Assembly (NCBI GenBank): GCA_964528575.1
Contig: CAZGTQ010000393.1
Location: 1-26,578, forward strand
Source of the DNA: CAZGTQ01 sp964528575
GTDB taxonomy: Bacteria > Planctomycetota > UBA1135 > GCA-002686595
Reading direction: 5' to 3'
Length of the DNA: 26,578 nucleotides
The translations under genes and the position numbers were made by a program. Under the pieces are notes generated by a model. That model was not told where the DNA came from, ran no database searches, and worked only from the letters and a program-made list of their open reading frames with translations. Below, in pieces: positions 15,822 to 22,490 of the stretch. Position 1 is the first letter of the stretch. The number at the start of each line of letters is the position of its first letter.

Positions 15822-17684
15822 TCAGTCGACGAGCTCGAAGGTGTCGTCGGAGAGCTCGACGTCGAGCTCGACCCACTCGACCTCGATGAAGGTGGTGCCG
15901 ATCAGCGGATGCTCGCACTCGATCGTGATCCAGTGGGGCAACGTCGTCGGTCCCGCCTCGCGATAGTCGGAGTAGCGGGCGCGCTGGCCAAGCGGGACGG
16001 CCACGAACGGCACAGCGAGGACGCAGTCGTCGCCCAGGACGCGCCCGGTGGCCTCACTCACGTACCTCGTCGACGCACGGCCTGCGCCCGTCACCCGCAC
16101 CACGAGCACCGGCTCTCCCAGCACGGATCGCTGGACGACCTCGATCTCGTCGAACAGCCACCGCCAGTCGCCGAGCGCTCCGGCGAGGGAGTCGATCCGC
16201 GTCAGCGTGCCGGAAGTCTCGTCCAACACACCTCCTGCTTCCATGCTCGAGGCATAGCGGACGAAGTCGCCATCGAACGACGTGCGCTCGAACACGCTCC
16301 CGCCGTCGAAGTCGACGCGGAAGCGACCGCCGCTCGCGAGCAGGATCCGCATGGAGCCCGCGATGCCGTTCGCGTCGTTGCTCGTCCTGGCGTGGATGCG
16401 CAGCGCCGTCTCGTCGAGTTGGTCGAGCCCGTGCGCGGCGACGACGCGCGCGACGACGTCCTCGGCCGACGGCAGGCTCGGATCGGGCTCGAGGCGTCGG
16501 CCGGAGCGCGCGCTCGCACGGTAGCCGACGACGCGGCCGTCGGCCGCGCGATCGAACGTGACGATCTCCGACGGCAGGACCATCCGCCATCGATCGCTGC
16601 CCGCGTACGTCAGCGGCATGATCGAGCTGCCGACGAGCTCGAGCCCCAGCCCGGTTCCCGCGGGCACGATCGCGGTGTACAGCGAGTCCGGCCCGGCGCT
16701 GTACAGGCCGAGGTACTCGTCGAGCGGCGGCGCGAGCGAGTTCGGGTCGAACGGCGGGCCGAAGAAGAGCTCGCCTAGCGCCGCTTCGACGCGCGGCGCG
16801 ATCGCGTCGCCGCCCGAGGACGTGAAGTAGATCGCCAACGCGTTCCGCCGGGGGAAGGCCCACGCGTGCGCTCCGTCCGGTCCGGAGCAGCCGTACGCGA
16901 AGAGCTCGTCGCCGCGCAGCCGGAGCTGCAAGCCGAGGCCGTACGCGGAGCGCACGTGCTCGAAGCCGGTCGGCTCGCCCGCGCTGTGCGGACCGGCGCG
17001 CAGCGCGGCGCGGGAGCAGCGCATCGACAGCAAGCGCTCGCGGCCGGCGCGCCCCTTGTCGAGCCAGAAGCGCAGCAGCTTCGCGAAATCGACGGCGGTG
17101 GTGCAGAGCCCCTCGCCCGGGACGAGCGCCGACGCGTCCATGCCGAGCGGTTCGAGGACGCGCGCGCGCACGAAGCCCTGCGCCGGCGCGCCGCTCGCGG
17201 CCCCGACGAGCGCCGCGACCGCGCCGGCGTCGCCGGGCCGGCCCAGCAGCTCCTCGATCGTCGTCGCGCGCTGGTCCTCGGCGTCGAGCTGCGGCACGTG
17301 GTCTGCGACGCGCGCGTCGAGCTCGAGCGCTCCGTCGTCGACGAGCATCAGAGCCGCCGTGCCGAGGAGCGGCCGCGCCAGCGAGCGCGCGCAGCGCTCC
17401 ACGTTCCGCTCCACGTCGCCGAACGCCTCGTGCAGGACGGTCCGGTCGCTCTGGACGACGAGCAGCTCGATCCCCGCGGTCTCGCCGTCGCGGACGAGGC
17501 CGGCGACCAGATCGCGCAGCCGCTCGAGCGCGTCGGGCGACACGCCCGCTTCGAGCGCCGAGACGACGTGCATCGGGTCGACGGCGGATGCACCCGCGGG
17601 CGAAGCGGGCGCGGTCGGGTCGACCTCGGATCGGTCCTGGCACGCGGCGAGCGAGACGAGCCCGATCGCGAGCGCGCGCCTCAT
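15822..17684 (-). CDS. Serine-hydrolase-like (beta-lactamase fold) lipoprotein, catalytically degenerate, with extra C-terminal domain
   Basis: The protein has 620 aa. Its lipoprotein signal is MRRALAIGLVSLAAC, with the lipid-bearing Cys at 15. Residues about 50-385 follow the class-C beta-lactamase/serine-hydrolase layout (ELLVVQSDRTVLHEAFGD, GTAALMLVDDGALELDARVADHVPQL, ARVLEPLGMDASAL, FPRRNALAIYFTSS). However, the usual Ser-x-x-Lys is Ser-Leu-Ala-Arg (101-104) and neither Tyr-x-Asn nor His-x-Gly is recognisable. Residues about 420-620 resemble the outer-membrane-lipoprotein-sorting/LolA-like beta domain often appended to planctomycete hydrolases and peptidases (YRASARSG, RYSDYREAGPTTLPHWI, final ELSDDTFELVD). 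It is likely a binding pseudo-enzyme in the periplasm. The ATG overlaps the stop of the TRAP binding-protein gene (ATGA), so the two products probably act together. Confidence 0.78.
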   Translation of the reverse strand: MRRALAIGLVSLAACQDRSEVDPTAPASPAGASAVDPMHVVSALEAGVSPDALERLRDLVAGLVRDGETAGIELLVVQSDRTVLHEAFGDVERNVERCARSLARPLLGTAALMLVDDGALELDARVADHVPQLDAEDQRATTIEELLGRPGDAGAVAALVGAASGAPAQGFVRARVLEPLGMDASALVPGEGLCTTAVDFAKLLRFWLDKGRAGRERLLSMRCSRAALRAGPHSAGEPTGFEHVRSAYGLGLQLRLRGDELFAYGCSGPDGAHAWAFPRRNALAIYFTSSGGDAIAPRVEAALGELFFGPPFDPNSLAPPLDEYLGLYSAGPDSLYTAIVPAGTGLGLELVGSSIMPLTYAGSDRWRMVLPSEIVTFDRAADGRVVGYRASARSGRRLEPDPSLPSAEDVVARVVAAHGLDQLDETALRIHARTSNDANGIAGSMRILLASGGRFRVDFDGGSVFERTSFDGDFVRYASSMEAGGVLDETSGTLTRIDSLAGALGDWRWLFDEIEVVQRSVLGEPVLVVRVTGAGRASTRYVSEATGRVLGDDCVLAVPFVAVPLGQRARYSDYREAGPTTLPHWITIECEHPLIGTTFIEVEWVELDVELSDDTFELVD

Positions 17685-18859
17685 CGCCGGTCCCCGAACG
17701 CGTAGTTCTGGTACGCGAGCTCCGCGGTGCCGAACCAGCGGTGCGCCTCGCGGCGGAAGGCGCGCCAGTGCTCGAGGATCTCGCGGTAGCCCGGATCGGC
17801 GGCCGCTTCGGCGTCCATCAGCTCTTCCGACGCCTTGCGCGCGCCGTCGAGCAGCTCGCGCGTGAACGGCGCGATCGTCACGTCGCCGCGCGCCTCGATC
17901 TGCTTCAGCGCCGCGGGGTTCTTCGCGTCGTAGCGCGTCTGCATCGCGAGCGCGCCGCGGCGCGAGGCCGCGTCGAACATCGCTTGGTAGCTCGACGGGA
18001 GCTCGTCCCATGCGCTCTTGTTGACGAGGAACGAGAGCGCCGGGCCCGGCTCCCACCAGCCCGGGTAGTAGTAGTGCTTCGCGATCTCGGGGAAGCCGAG
18101 CTTGAGGTCGTCGTACGGGCCGACCCACTCGGTCGCGTCGATCGCGCCACGCTCGAGCGCGGGATAGATGTCGGGGCCGGCGAGCACCTGGACCGAGACG
18201 CCGAGCGCGTCCATCACGCGCCCGCCGAGACCCGGGATGCGCATCTTGAGTCCCTTCAAGTCGTCGAGCCCGCGGATCGGCTCGCGGAACCAGCCGCCCA
18301 TCTGCGCACCCGTGTTGCCGCCGGGGAACGAGATCACGTCGAAGTCCGCGTAGCGCGCGCGCATCAGCTCGAGCCCGCCCGCCTCCTCGAGCCACGCGCT
18401 CTGCTCGCGCGCCGTCAACCCGAACGGCAAGCACGTGTCGAACGCGAGCGCGGGGTTCTTGCCGATGTAGTAGTAGCCGCCGGTCTGGCCGACCTGCACC
18501 GCGCGCCGCTGCACCGCGTCGAGCACCTCGAGCCCGGGGACGAGCTCGCCCGCCTCGTACGGACGGATCTGGAAGTTGCCGTCGCTCATCGCCGCGATCA
18601 CGTCGCACAGCACTTCCGCGGCGCCGTAGATCGTGTCGAGCGTGCGCGGGAAGCTCGACGCGAGCTGCCAGCGCACGCGCCGAGTCGCGTGCACGGCGGG
18701 GCCGCCCGCACCCGGCGCGCAGGACGCGAGGCCGGCCGCGGCGCCGAGCGCGCCGCCCTTCAGGAACGAGCGCCGGACGATGCTCTTGGGGTCGGGCCGC
18801 GTCTGGTCGGTGCGCTTCTGGTCAGTCCGCTTCTGGTCAGTCCGCTTCTTGTCGGTCAT
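17681..18859 (-). CDS. TRAP transporter substrate-binding lipoprotein, TakP-like (DctP family)
   Basis: The protein has 392 aa. Residues 5-24 are a polar repeat (RTDQK units), then a twin-arginine signal RRSFLK (29-34) and a lipobox LASC (44-47), so it is a Tat-exported lipoprotein. The mature part matches the TakP/mannitol-chloroaromatic DctP subgroup: FPGGNTGAQMGGWFREPI, LKGLKMRIPGLGGRVMDALG, ALERGAIDATEWVGPYDDLK and YYYPGWWEPGPALSFLVN. TakP proteins bind 2-oxo acids with Na+ as dimers and deliver them to DctQM. No permease genes adjoin; the only DctQM pair in view is about 14 kb away on the opposite strand and is of the matching subgroup. Start ATG 18859 is preceded by TATCCT 8 nt upstream. 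The downstream gene overlaps its stop. Confidence 0.92.
   Translation of the reverse strand: MTDKKRTDQKRTDQKRTDQTRPDPKSIVRRSFLKGGALGAAAGLASCAPGAGGPAVHATRRVRWQLASSFPRTLDTIYGAAEVLCDVIAAMSDGNFQIRPYEAGELVPGLEVLDAVQRRAVQVGQTGGYYYIGKNPALAFDTCLPFGLTAREQSAWLEEAGGLELMRARYADFDVISFPGGNTGAQMGGWFREPIRGLDDLKGLKMRIPGLGGRVMDALGVSVQVLAGPDIYPALERGAIDATEWVGPYDDLKLGFPEIAKHYYYPGWWEPGPALSFLVNKSAWDELPSSYQAMFDAASRRGALAMQTRYDAKNPAALKQIEARGDVTIAPFTRELLDGARKASEELMDAEAAADPGYREILEHWRAFRREAHRWFGTAELAYQNYAFGDRR
18791..18850. repeat. Four 15-bp in-frame tandem repeats at the start of the binding-protein gene
   Basis: Units of 15 nt at 18791-18805, 18806-18820, 18821-18835 and 18836-18850 (consensus GTCAGTCCGCTTCTG on the plus strand) encode successive five-residue units of the type R-T-D-Q-K on the minus strand. 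The two middle copies differ from each other by very few bases and the outer ones are more diverged. Copy-number change would lengthen or shorten the segment before the Tat signal without a frameshift. Confidence 0.8.
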
Positions 18860-18867
18860 CGCGCGCG

Positions 18868-18873
18868 AGGATA
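18868..18873 (-). promoter_or_regulatory. Candidate -10 box TATCCT for the binding-protein gene
   Basis: On the minus strand TATCCT ends 8 nt before the ATG at 18859, inside the 88-bp divergent region shared with the cytochrome gene. The implied mRNA would be leaderless or nearly so. No Shine-Dalgarno sequence is present between the box and the ATG. Confidence 0.45.
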
Positions 18874-18947
18874 GCCCGTGGCGCGGCGCTTGCCGAGCCG
18901 GCGCGGGCGCTGCGGCACGCTGGTACGCGCCTTGCGGGCCTAACGCC

Positions 18948-19388
18948 ATGAAGCAGCACGCGTTCGCGAGTCTCTTGTTCGTCGCGGCCGCGCTCGCGAG
19001 CGGCGGCGTGTGGCAGCGGTCCGCGGCGGCCGCGCAGGACCCGGCGCTCGCTGACGAGGCCGTCGCGCACGGCGAGTACATCGTGCGGCACGTCGCGATG
19101 TGCATCTACTGCCACACGCCCAAGGAGAGCGACGGCTCGCTCGTCGAGCAGCAGCTCCTGCGCGGCGCGGTGATCCCGGTGTCGGCCCCGTACGAAGGCC
19201 AGGAGTGGGAGTTCCGCGCGCCGGACATCGCGGGGCTCCCGGGCGGCTGGACCGTGGACGAGATGGTGCACTTCCTGCGCACTGGACGGAGCGCGTCGGG
19301 GCGCTACGCGCGGCTCCCGATGCCGCCGTTCCGGATGAGCGAGCGCGACGCGCGCGCGGTCGCAGCCTTCGTCGCGACGCTCGAATGA
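18948..19388 (+). CDS. Small secreted class I cytochrome c
   Basis: The protein has 146 aa. A cleavable signal peptide is likely (MKQHAFASLLFVAAALASGG, with probable cleavage near the AAAA-Q at 26-30). The single heme-attachment motif is CIYCH at 52-56, and the sixth ligand is probably Met130 in MPPFRM, giving the usual Met/His-coordinated low-spin heme. The GEYIVRHVAMC lead-in and the C-terminal SERDARAVAAFVATLE helix are standard for the family. It would carry electrons in the periplasm. The redox partner is not in view; the divergent neighbour is a TRAP binding protein and the downstream gene is unrelated. The start was chosen at ATG 18948, which begins the signal peptide. No Shine-Dalgarno sequence is visible. 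Confidence 0.9.
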   Translation: MKQHAFASLLFVAAALASGGVWQRSAAAAQDPALADEAVAHGEYIVRHVAMCIYCHTPKESDGSLVEQQLLRGAVIPVSAPYEGQEWEFRAPDIAGLPGGWTVDEMVHFLRTGRSASGRYARLPMPPFRMSERDARAVAAFVATLE

Positions 19389-19443
19389 CGCGCTCCTGGA
19401 CTTTGTAGAAAGCGAGCGCGGGCGCGCGCTAGATCGCGGCGCC

Positions 19444-20052
19444 ATGAAGAACACGATTCCCGCCGTGGACGCCTACATCGCGCAGGCTGCACCGTTCGCC
19501 CAGCCGATCCTCGAGCGCCTGCGCGCGACGCTCCACGCCGCGTCGCCCGAGCTGCGCGAGGAGATGAAGTGGAGCGCGCCGCACTTCGTGCGCAACGGGA
19601 TCGTCGCGGGCATGGCGGCGTTCAAGGAGCACGTCTCGTTCGGCTTCTGGCGCAGCGCCGAGATGAGCGACCCGGAGAAGCTCTTCGAGCGCGGCCCGAA
19701 GGCGAGCATGTGCGTGGTCAGGCTCCGCACGGTGAAGGACGTGCCGTCGAAGAAGGTGCTCGCCAAGTACGTCGAGCAAGCACTCGCGCTCGACGACGCG
19801 GGCCCGAAGAAGAAGGCGGCGACGAGCGCGAAGAAGCCCGCTCCGAAGGCTCCCGACGACCTGCTGGCGGCGCTGCGGAAAGTGAAGAAGGCGCTCGCGA
19901 CCTACGCGGCGTTCTCGCCGAGCAAGCAGCGCGAGTACGTCGAGTGGGTGAGCGCGGCGAAGCGCGAGGAGACGCGCGCGAAGCGCATCGCGCAGGCCGT
20001 CGAGTGGATGGCCGAGGGGAAGTCGCGCAACTGGAAGTACGAGCGCTGCTGA
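19444..20052 (+). CDS. DUF1801 / YdeI (OmpD-associated)-like protein
   Basis: The protein has 202 aa and is cytoplasmic, with no signal. Residues about 8-120 are a DUF1801-like domain (ILERLRATLHAASPELREEM, then KWSAPHFVRNGIVAGMAAFK, HVSFGFWRSAEM). A Lys/Ala/Pro-rich linker of about 20 residues follows. The C-terminal helical segment (LATYAAFSPSKQREYVEWVS, then AKREETRAKRIAQAVEWMAE, GKSRNWKYE) is the YdeI/OmpD-associated signature. The biochemical role of this family is unknown. The gene stands alone on its strand and ends 4 nt from the convergent DUF5996 gene. A TAGATC box 8 nt before the ATG is a weak version of the TANNNT pattern seen at other starts here. Confidence 0.88.
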   Translation: MKNTIPAVDAYIAQAAPFAQPILERLRATLHAASPELREEMKWSAPHFVRNGIVAGMAAFKEHVSFGFWRSAEMSDPEKLFERGPKASMCVVRLRTVKDVPSKKVLAKYVEQALALDDAGPKKKAATSAKKPAPKAPDDLLAALRKVKKALATYAAFSPSKQREYVEWVSAAKREETRAKRIAQAVEWMAEGKSRNWKYERC

Positions 20053-20061
20053 GCGATCAGC
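20048..20061. terminator. Hairpin with GCGA tetraloop over two convergent stop codons
   Basis: GCTGA (20048-20052) pairs with TCAGC (20057-20061) around the loop GCGA, a GNRA-type tetraloop. The stem contains the TGA of the YdeI-like gene and the TGA (minus strand) of the DUF5996 gene. It is short and lacks a T-run, but symmetrical for both directions. Confidence 0.35.
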
Positions 20062-20983
20062 GCGGCGGCGGCCCCGCGCGCTCGAGCGCGCGGCGGTCCC
20101 AGCGCGCGAGATCGGCGGCGGCCTCGTACGTCGACTGGAGGAAGGCGAGCAGCGCGCGCTCCGGGTCGCTCGCCGTGCGGACGACCTCGTACGGCAAGAC
20201 GAACTCGCCGAGGCCCTCGTGGAACGAGGCCCCTTCGGGCAGGGCCGAGCGCGACGCGAATCCGTCCGGCGCGGGATAGGCGTACGAGTAGAACGCGGCC
20301 TCGCCGAGCCCGCTTCCCGGCCAGAACCCGGCGCTCGACACCTCGTGCGAGTAAGCCTCCTCCATCACCCAGTCCGGGCAGTTGGGCGCGCCGCCGGGGT
20401 GCTTCGGCGCGGTGCGGCCCGAGAAGCGCGTCACGGCGAGGTCGAACGCTCCCCAGAAGAAGTGGACCGGGCTCACCTTGCCGACGAACCGCGCGCGGAA
20501 GTCGGTGAGCACGCGGTGCGCGGCGACGAGCGCGCGCCAGTACCGGAGCACGGCGCCGGCGTCGTAGCTCGCGTGCTGCTCGTCCTGCTCGAACGGGATC
20601 GCCTGCTCGACCTCGACCGGGCGCGTGAAGACGTCGACCGCGACGTCGAGCTCGCCGAGCGCGTCCATCGTGCGGCGGTAGAAGTCCGCGACCGTCATCG
20701 GGCGCAAGTCGAACGCGCGCGCGGCGCCGGCCGACGTCTCGATCCGCGCTTCGTGCTCGACGAAGTCGAGGTCGATCGCGAACGTGCGGCCGCCGTAGGG
20801 GATCGGCGAGGTCGTCAGGCCGCGCGCCGTCACGTAGAGCGCGCAGCCCCACGAGTGGTTGATCCACGGGGCGAGCTCGAGCCGGATCTTGCCCACGACT
20901 TGCGTCCACATGTGGAGCGTCGCGGCCGTGTCCTGCCAGTCGGCGAGCGGGGGCAACTCCGGCCAGGCCTCGTGCGTCGTCAT
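20057..20983 (-). CDS. DUF5996 family protein
   Basis: The protein has 308 aa and no signal peptide. The sequence fits the DUF5996 family as I recall it: an N-terminal WPELPPLADWQDTAATLHMW followed by TQVVGKIRLELAPWINHSWG, then TTSPIPYGGRTFAIDLDFVE, RPMTVADFYRRTMDALGELD, SPVHFFWGAFDLAVTRFSGR, AYSHEVSSAGFWPGSG and FYSYAYPAPDGF. Many conserved Trp, His and Tyr residues suggest an enzyme or ligand-binding fold, but no function is established. It follows the beta-lactamase-like gene on the same strand by 32 nt. It may nevertheless have its own promoter, since TACGCT lies 6 nt before the ATG. Confidence 0.85.
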   Translation of the reverse strand: MTTHEAWPELPPLADWQDTAATLHMWTQVVGKIRLELAPWINHSWGCALYVTARGLTTSPIPYGGRTFAIDLDFVEHEARIETSAGAARAFDLRPMTVADFYRRTMDALGELDVAVDVFTRPVEVEQAIPFEQDEQHASYDAGAVLRYWRALVAAHRVLTDFRARFVGKVSPVHFFWGAFDLAVTRFSGRTAPKHPGGAPNCPDWVMEEAYSHEVSSAGFWPGSGLGEAAFYSYAYPAPDGFASRSALPEGASFHEGLGEFVLPYEVVRTASDPERALLAFLQSTYEAAADLARWDRRALERAGPPPR

Positions 20984-20989
20984 CGTAGG

Positions 20990-20995
20990 AGCGTA
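20990..20995 (-). promoter_or_regulatory. Candidate -10 box TACGCT for the DUF5996 gene
   Basis: TACGCT on the minus strand ends 6 nt before ATG 20983. The same hexamer occurs 7 nt before the putative TTG start at 26490. It would produce a leaderless transcript. Confidence 0.35.
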
Positions 20996-21015
20996 TCCGC
21001 CCGCGCGGATCCGCG

Positions 21016-22179
21016 TCAGCGGGCGAGCTCGTCGCGCGCGATCTTCACGAGATCGACGAGGACGACGTCCTTGCGCTCGGGCAGCGCGCGCGACGAGTCC
21101 GTGTTGAGCTGAAGCGCGGCGGCGATCTCGTGATCGGGGAAGCAGCCCATCGTCGAGAGGTAGCCGGGCATGAATCCGTCGTGGCCGAGCCAGGTGCCGA
21201 GCTCGCTCTCGCGCACCATGACGCCCAGGCCGTAGAGCGTGCGCGGGCCGAGCATGGGCGCGGGCACCGCGTCGGTGAGGAGCGGGAGGTACTCCGCGGC
21301 GAACGCGCGGCCCCGGTACAGCGCGTGCGCCCAGCGCGCGAGGTCGGCGGGCGTGTTCGCGAAGCCGCCGCCGCACCATTCGAACTGCGGGTTGAAGACG
21401 AACTGGCCGCCCTCGATCGTGCGTTCGGGCAGGCCGAGCTGGCGCCCGTCGACGACGTGCCCCTGAACGACGCCGGGGAGCTCGCGCCGGTCGGACGGAA
21501 TCGTGTCGCGCAGCCCGAGCGGCTCGAGCAGGAGCTCGCGCGCGAGGTCGTAGAAGCGCTCGCCGCTCACGCGCTCGAGGATCATGCCGACGACGATGTA
21601 GCTCGTGTCGGCGTAGCTCCAGCCCTCGCCTGCGGCGAAGAGCGGCTCGGCGCCCTCGACGTAGGCGAGGAGCTCGCGCGGCTGCCACACGCGGTCGGGC
21701 TCGGACGCGACGATCTCGAGGAACGCGGGCACGAAGACGTAGCGCGGCAGGCCGCTCTCGTGGCGCAGGAGCTGGCGCACCGTGAAATCGGCGGCGTTCG
21801 GCAACCGCGCGAACCAGGCGTCGTCCTCCCCGGTGAAGAAGGACGCGGCCTTCGCGTCGAGATCGAGCTCGCCCGCGGTCGCGAGCCGCAGCGCGCACGC
21901 CGAGACGTAGGTCTTGCCGATGCTGCCGGAGAGCATGCGGTCGCTCGGCCGCAGCTTCACGGCGTCGGGATCGTCGGCGTCGGCGACTCCGACCGCGACG
22001 GCGACGACGCTCCCGTCGGGCAGGACGAGCGCGGCGGACGCACCGGGAAAGGAGCCCTTCGCGTGGAGCTCGCTCAGGTACGTCGAGCAGCGAGCTTCGA
22101 TGCGCGCGCGCGTCGCTGCGTCGACGTCGGTCGGAGCGAGCAGGACGAGCGGGAGGAGGGGGAGGAGCAGGGTGAGCAT
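21016..22179 (-). CDS. Secreted class-C beta-lactamase-like serine hydrolase
   Basis: The protein has 387 aa. The leader MLTLLLPLLPLVLLA indicates export. The active-site signature is Ser86-Ile-Gly-Lys89 (Ser-x-x-Lys) in RMLSGSIGKTY; the second motif is Tyr189-Ala-Asp191 in place of Tyr-x-Asn; the third is His333-Asp-Gly335 in LGHDGFMPGY. DFTVRQLLRHESGLPRY, GMILERVSGERFYDLA and LLLEPLGLRDT are further family landmarks. The fold covers penicillin-binding proteins, esterases and D-amino-peptidases as well as beta-lactamases, so resistance must not be assumed. Unlike the hydrolase-like protein at 17684-15822 it keeps the catalytic Ser and Lys. The mRNA leader just before ATG 22179 is almost pure C with single A or T interruptions, with no Shine-Dalgarno sequence and a G-quadruplex motif on the opposite strand. 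Confidence 0.9.
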   Translation of the reverse strand: MLTLLLPLLPLVLLAPTDVDAATRARIEARCSTYLSELHAKGSFPGASAALVLPDGSVVAVAVGVADADDPDAVKLRPSDRMLSGSIGKTYVSACALRLATAGELDLDAKAASFFTGEDDAWFARLPNAADFTVRQLLRHESGLPRYVFVPAFLEIVASEPDRVWQPRELLAYVEGAEPLFAAGEGWSYADTSYIVVGMILERVSGERFYDLARELLLEPLGLRDTIPSDRRELPGVVQGHVVDGRQLGLPERTIEGGQFVFNPQFEWCGGGFANTPADLARWAHALYRGRAFAAEYLPLLTDAVPAPMLGPRTLYGLGVMVRESELGTWLGHDGFMPGYLSTMGCFPDHEIAAALQLNTDSSRALPERKDVVLVDLVKIARDELAR

Positions 22180-22203
22180 GGGAGGGGTGGGGTGGGGGTG
22201 GGG
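22180..22203 (+). other. G-quadruplex motif abutting the hydrolase start codon
   Basis: On the plus strand there are five runs of three to five G (22180-22182, 22184-22187, 22189-22192, 22194-22198, 22200-22203) separated by single A or T bases, an ideal intramolecular G-quadruplex pattern with one-base loops. The motif directly adjoins the start codon of the minus-strand hydrolase gene; its mRNA would carry the C-rich complement. A second G-rich tract lies at 22432-22453. Confidence 0.7.
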
Positions 22204-22236
22204 AGGCGATGCGCCCCCCCCAACCGAGCATTCGGA

Positions 22237-22420
22237 ACTGGCTTTGTTCCGTGTTGGTCGCCCCCCTCGAGCGGAGGGTCTTTCCCGGCCCAGCGTGCCG
22301 TTTCCGAGGGTTCGGCCTCGGCGCAGGCCCTGCTCCGCGGCCAAGTCGTCGCAACCCGTTGGCCCGACTCGACTTGGGCCACCAGATCGACCCACGACCA
22401 ACACGGAAGCAGGGCAGCTC
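22237..22420. ncRNA. Large inverted-repeat element, possible structured RNA or MITE-like remnant
   Basis: The arms TTCCGTGTTGGTCG (22247-22260) and CGACCAACACGGAA (22395-22408) are a perfect 14-bp inverted repeat, with weaker pairing extending outward to about 22237 and 22418. They enclose three further hairpins: CCCTC/GAGGG (22264-22278), CCGAGG/CCTCGG (22304-22321) and CCAAGTCG/CGACTTGG (22341-22377, extended by GG/CC with one bulge). No coding frame here is convincing. The 311-bp gap 22180-22490 is otherwise only G-rich and C-rich tracts, including eight C at 22214-22221. The layout fits a multi-branched RNA or a small inverted-repeat mobile remnant; the sequence alone does not decide, and the transcribed strand is unknown. 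Confidence 0.4.
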
Positions 22421-22490
22421 TGTGGCCGGATGGGGTGGAGGGGGGGGTGGTGGCTCCTGCTCTTGCCTCCCCTCTGCCGATACCAGCGGC

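Noticed and set aside
21016..22179. Antibiotic-resistance beta-lactamase
   Set aside because: The fold is shared by esterases, peptidases and penicillin-binding proteins; nothing in the sequence or neighbours indicates beta-lactam hydrolysis.
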